A stretch of DNA of 64,000 bases from Taxillus chinensis (Eukaryota; Streptophyta; Magnoliopsida; Santalales; Loranthaceae), in NCBI GenBank assembly GCA_023512835.1, contig CM042088.1:40751524-40815523 (forward strand), written 5' to 3'. The first letter of the stretch is position 1; the number at the start of each line of letters is the position of its first letter. The notes under the pieces were generated by a model that saw only the letters and a program-made list of their open reading frames with translations, had not been told where the DNA came from and made no database searches. Positions 60,653 to 64,000 of the stretch are shown one piece after another. The position numbers were made by a program, and so were the translations under genes.

Positions 60653-63600
60653 ATTACTGAATTAGGTATTACTGTATTATTATCGTTTATTATCGTAATT
60701 CGTATATTATCAAATTGCTAATACACGGTACTGGGTTAATGGGTTTGACATCATGCCGTGTCAGTGTTGGGCCTGTGGAGTTATAAACTTGTAATTTTTA
60801 GTTTTTTTGCAATTGAAATTAAACTATGAATGATTGGTTGATAATTATTTGATGTTTTTAATTTTTGTATAAAAATTATAAATCTATGAATAGTTGTTTG
60901 TTTGAATCTTTAAATGGTTCACTAAAATTATATTTTTTTAATTAAATTAGAATTAAAAATAGAACGAACAAGTTAAGTAAAATAGGGAATATTTATTTTA
61001 TTTGTTTTCTATTTTTATTTTTAAAATGTAATAATTATTTTTGATAATAAAAAATAAAAAAAATATTAAAACATTATTTTTAATTTTTATCTAAAAAATA
61101 AAAAATGAATTAGTATTATTTATTGTGTTATTCATGAGACAGTTAGTGTGGGTCGTGTCATTAATATGATATTTGGTCATGAATCGTTTTAACTCAATTT
61201 GTGACACTTTATTTATTTATTTTCATTTTTGAGCCGCCACCGGTTGGGCGTGGAGTCTAATGAGACTAGGTGGAATTGAAACAACACTGCGTCTCGGACA
61301 TTGATTTGGGAAACATTCATTAAATTTATCATGGACTTCCAAAATTTTGATAGCAAATGTTTATATCATTGAATAATAGTCCCACTAAAATTTTCAATAC
61401 TTCACTATCAAATTAATTAATTAAATAGAAAAGAGAAGAAAAAGAAAAACGGATGCAATAAAGAGTCGAGAGATTAATTATTTTATTAAGAAAACATTTA
61501 TCCACTAAAAATAGAGTCAATAGATCTAGCTAGTAATATATAATTAGACGCGTAAAATGAGTTAGAGGTGTAAATCGATTTGTGGATTAAAACAGAGGCT
61601 TAAATGAATCGGTTCACAGGAGTCAAGATTCCTGCAGCATGTATGTTCGTCCCTTTTACCTTTAGCTGTTCTTTTTAAATACATATTGCATATAATAAAA
61701 AAAAATAAAACAATATTTATCCTAAAAATCGGTGGCTCTACTTTTTATATATTAAACATATATGCTGAATCGTAAAGCAACATAGTGCACCATATTACGG
61801 CGCCTGAGTTTAGCCAAAAGTAAACTGATGATGGTGTGAAATGATATAACAAAGTTCAATAATAATAATAATAATATGGAACGAATCACGTTATTCTTGG
61901 TCATAACCAAAATAAAAAATAAAAATATATCACCTCATAATTTACTTTTCATAACCAAAATATAAAAATAAAAAATGTCGCCTCATAATTTACTTTTCAT
62001 TTCATATATAGAAGTTTGTGTGCACTCGCCAATCAGCAAGGAAAAGTCATGCGATGTTTGGATAATATATAACATTTGATTTTAAAATATCGTTTAAAGA
62101 AAAAATTATACTTAATGACTACACTTTCATGCTCGTGTTCATACTCAAATAAGAGAATTGCTTGATGCACGTCACTGCGGTTCAACCGTGTCTGTCTGAC
62201 CACGGTCAGGTTTTTTGTGGTTCAATTCAATCGCCATGTCAACCACGATTTGTACCGCATGCAGTTAAGGGTCGCAATTTTAAAAAAAAGTTGTTCTCCT
62301 CGATGAATATCATCATTTCAATATGGGGCATGTGTGTGTCACACCTATTTGTCTTTTTCTTCTTTTTCATTTCCTTTTTGAGATCGGGGCACATCTTCGT
62401 GGCCCACGACGCGATTTTCAAACACGCGTGTGATGCATGCGTTTTGTACCCTTTGTTTTGTTTGATAAATGGAGAAAAATAGAGGAAAACTTTTAGGTGA
62501 AAGAATAAAATAAAAAACTAAAATAGTTGGGAAAAAATATATTTGATGGTTGTGAAAATTTATGAAAGAGTTTTTTTTTTATGATTGAGATTATAAAAAT
62601 GTAAAAAAATAAAATAAATTTGTGAAAATTTGTATAATAAGTAAACAAAATGATAATTTTAGGATTTTAATATTTTTTTCATATAAACATATACTATTTT
62701 AATCAATTATCATAAAAACAATTCATGTTTTTCATATCTTTTATGTGTCTTTTAATCTATAGCGTACTCCTGTTGTTTTCAACCAACCTTCCATAATCCC
62801 CATACAAATCCATAGCAATCAAGCAAGGCAATAGTATTGAGAGAAACTATTATAAATATTTGTATTTGTAAGGTCATTTATTAGATTATTTCCTAAAATT
62901 TATTTATCTCATTGAAATCTCATAGATCTTATTCCTCGCTCATATATTTATTTTGTAATAATAATTTTTTACTTTTCTTCTTATTTTGTCTATCTTTTAT
63001 TTTCATTTCTTTCATTACTTCTTTCTGATCCATTTACAACCGCACAACTAAACATGGTACATGAGGCCTAATAAGATCTAAAATACAAATATTTACTCTA
63101 CAAACCTTATATCCACACCGGATTTTAGGATTTGGGATGAAGAGTATTATATCATATTATAGGAAAAGTATTAGTATGGAAATCCATATAAGGATACTCC
63201 AGGCACTATTATAGGGCAAAAAATGGTTCAATCCGCTCACAAACAGTTTTATATTTTAACTTTTAAAAAACAATGGAACATTTTAAAACGTAATTTTAAA
63301 ACTTAATTATTTAAATAAATAAAGTCTTAGCTAGGGTTGTTAATTTTTTTTATAATTTTATTCATATTATAATTATTTATATTAATCTTGTTAATAAATT
63401 ATTCAAAAACTAATTAATTTAATAGTTAAAACAAGTCCTCATAACCTTGCATAGTGTTGAAATATGTTTTCTTAAGTATATTATTTAACTAATAATTAAA
63501 TTCATTTATTTGACTGAGTAATTTATTTTTGAGAAACATTTAAGTGTCCCACATAAATGATTACTATATTCTTAATGAGTTTATAAGTAAATGTAGGTTT

Positions 63601-64000
63601 TTTGTTTTAAAAAAATTACGGCAAAGTGCAAATCCCGATCCTGCTCAAAAGAGAACTCAATCACGAAATTTGGGACATAGGCATGAGCGTGAATCGGCCT
63701 TAGTTGTTTGGAAACATGCTCCTAAATAGGAAATTTGTAAGTGAGCTCATTCATTTTAATATATATATATATATAAGTAATACGAATTAATTATATTTGA
63801 ATTAATTAGTTCGTTATAAGAGTTGATGAAGTTAACATTAGTAACTTCTTACCGTTACAGATGGTTGTTATGGAAGACGATGAAGTGTTCAAGTCATTAC
63901 TCATTAATTAGTAGTCACTTCTATTGGTTACGGTCAAAGTCAATGGAAACATATGCAAATTTGAATGGCCAAATGTGTGACATTCTTTTTATAGGGCTCC
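60653..64000. other. AT-rich intergenic; no gene seen
   Basis: Apart from the 48-bp tandem repeat at 61902-61999 and an AT run at 63758-63776, nothing structured was identified. Short frames here have no recognisable protein content. Confidence 0.55.
61902..61999. repeat. 48-bp tandem duplication
   Basis: CATAACCAAAATA...CACCTCATAATTTACTTTT is present at 61902-61949 and repeated at 61950-61999 with small changes (CACCTC to CGCCTC). Confidence 0.9.

Noticed and set aside
1..64000. CRISPR arrays, operons, Shine-Dalgarno sites and rho-independent terminators
   Set aside because: The window is plant nuclear DNA; none is expected and none was seen.

Overview
The window is nuclear DNA of a flowering plant, most likely a eudicot. 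It is AT-rich, its genes are split by GT-AG introns, it carries long AT microsatellites, and about a quarter or more of it is recognisable or probable transposon debris. No organellar, bacterial, CRISPR, rRNA or tRNA sequence was seen. Seven host genes can be supported: (1) a chloroplast-type NAD(P)-binding Rossmann-fold (CIA30-family) gene, minus strand, 1-9891, running off the left edge; (2) a small secreted-peptide precursor ending SVPSPGVGH, plus, 14328-14588; (3) a BES1/BZR1-family (BEH4-like) brassinosteroid transcription factor, minus, 27751-30495; (4) a class A4 heat-shock factor, plus, 40114-41406; (5) an OVATE family protein (OFP5-like), minus, 41979-42983, convergent with the HSF; (6) a PUB17-like U-box/ARM E3 ligase, minus, 48000-50276; (7) an ERD2/KDEL receptor, plus, 57048-59804. 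Exon boundaries were worked out by eye from conserved family residues and splice sites.

Region by region: 1-9.9 kb is the Rossmann gene. Its fourth intron is 7.9 kb long because it holds an old antisense Ty1/copia element, which itself carries three later insertions: a Harbinger-like MITE, a hAT-like MITE and a Ty3/gypsy gag-only remnant. From 10 to 19 kb lies an intact-ended hAT-type element with a perfect 8-bp target duplication, the peptide gene with a 75-bp homopyrimidine tract just upstream of its TATA box, and two diverged copies of a 370-445 bp segment on either side of that gene. From 19.9 to 26.6 kb is a gene graveyard: a PDR/ABCG transporter fragment enclosed by 220-bp inverted arms (Pack-MULE-like), the tail of a PB1-domain-type protein with a lost stop codon, a small Gly/Tyr-rich fragment, and a second degenerate copia pol. 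From 27.7 to 31 kb is the BEH4-like gene; 31-39 kb is AT-rich with no gene seen; 39-43 kb holds the HSF/OFP convergent pair; a second hAT-type element with a GC-rich core is at 45.5 kb and a long-TIR MITE at 47 kb; the U-box gene is at 48-50 kb; 50.3-57 kb has no recognised gene; ERD2 is at 57-60 kb; 60-64 kb is AT-rich with small tandem duplications.

The genes are not a pathway cluster. Brassinosteroid response, heat/oxidative stress transcription, growth repression, ubiquitin-dependent immunity, peptide signalling and ER retrieval are ordinary unlinked plant functions. The strongest leads are the secreted peptide gene and its odd promoter/flanking duplication, the inverted-repeat element carrying a transporter fragment, and the four-element nest inside an intron of a gene whose visible exons are all still open.
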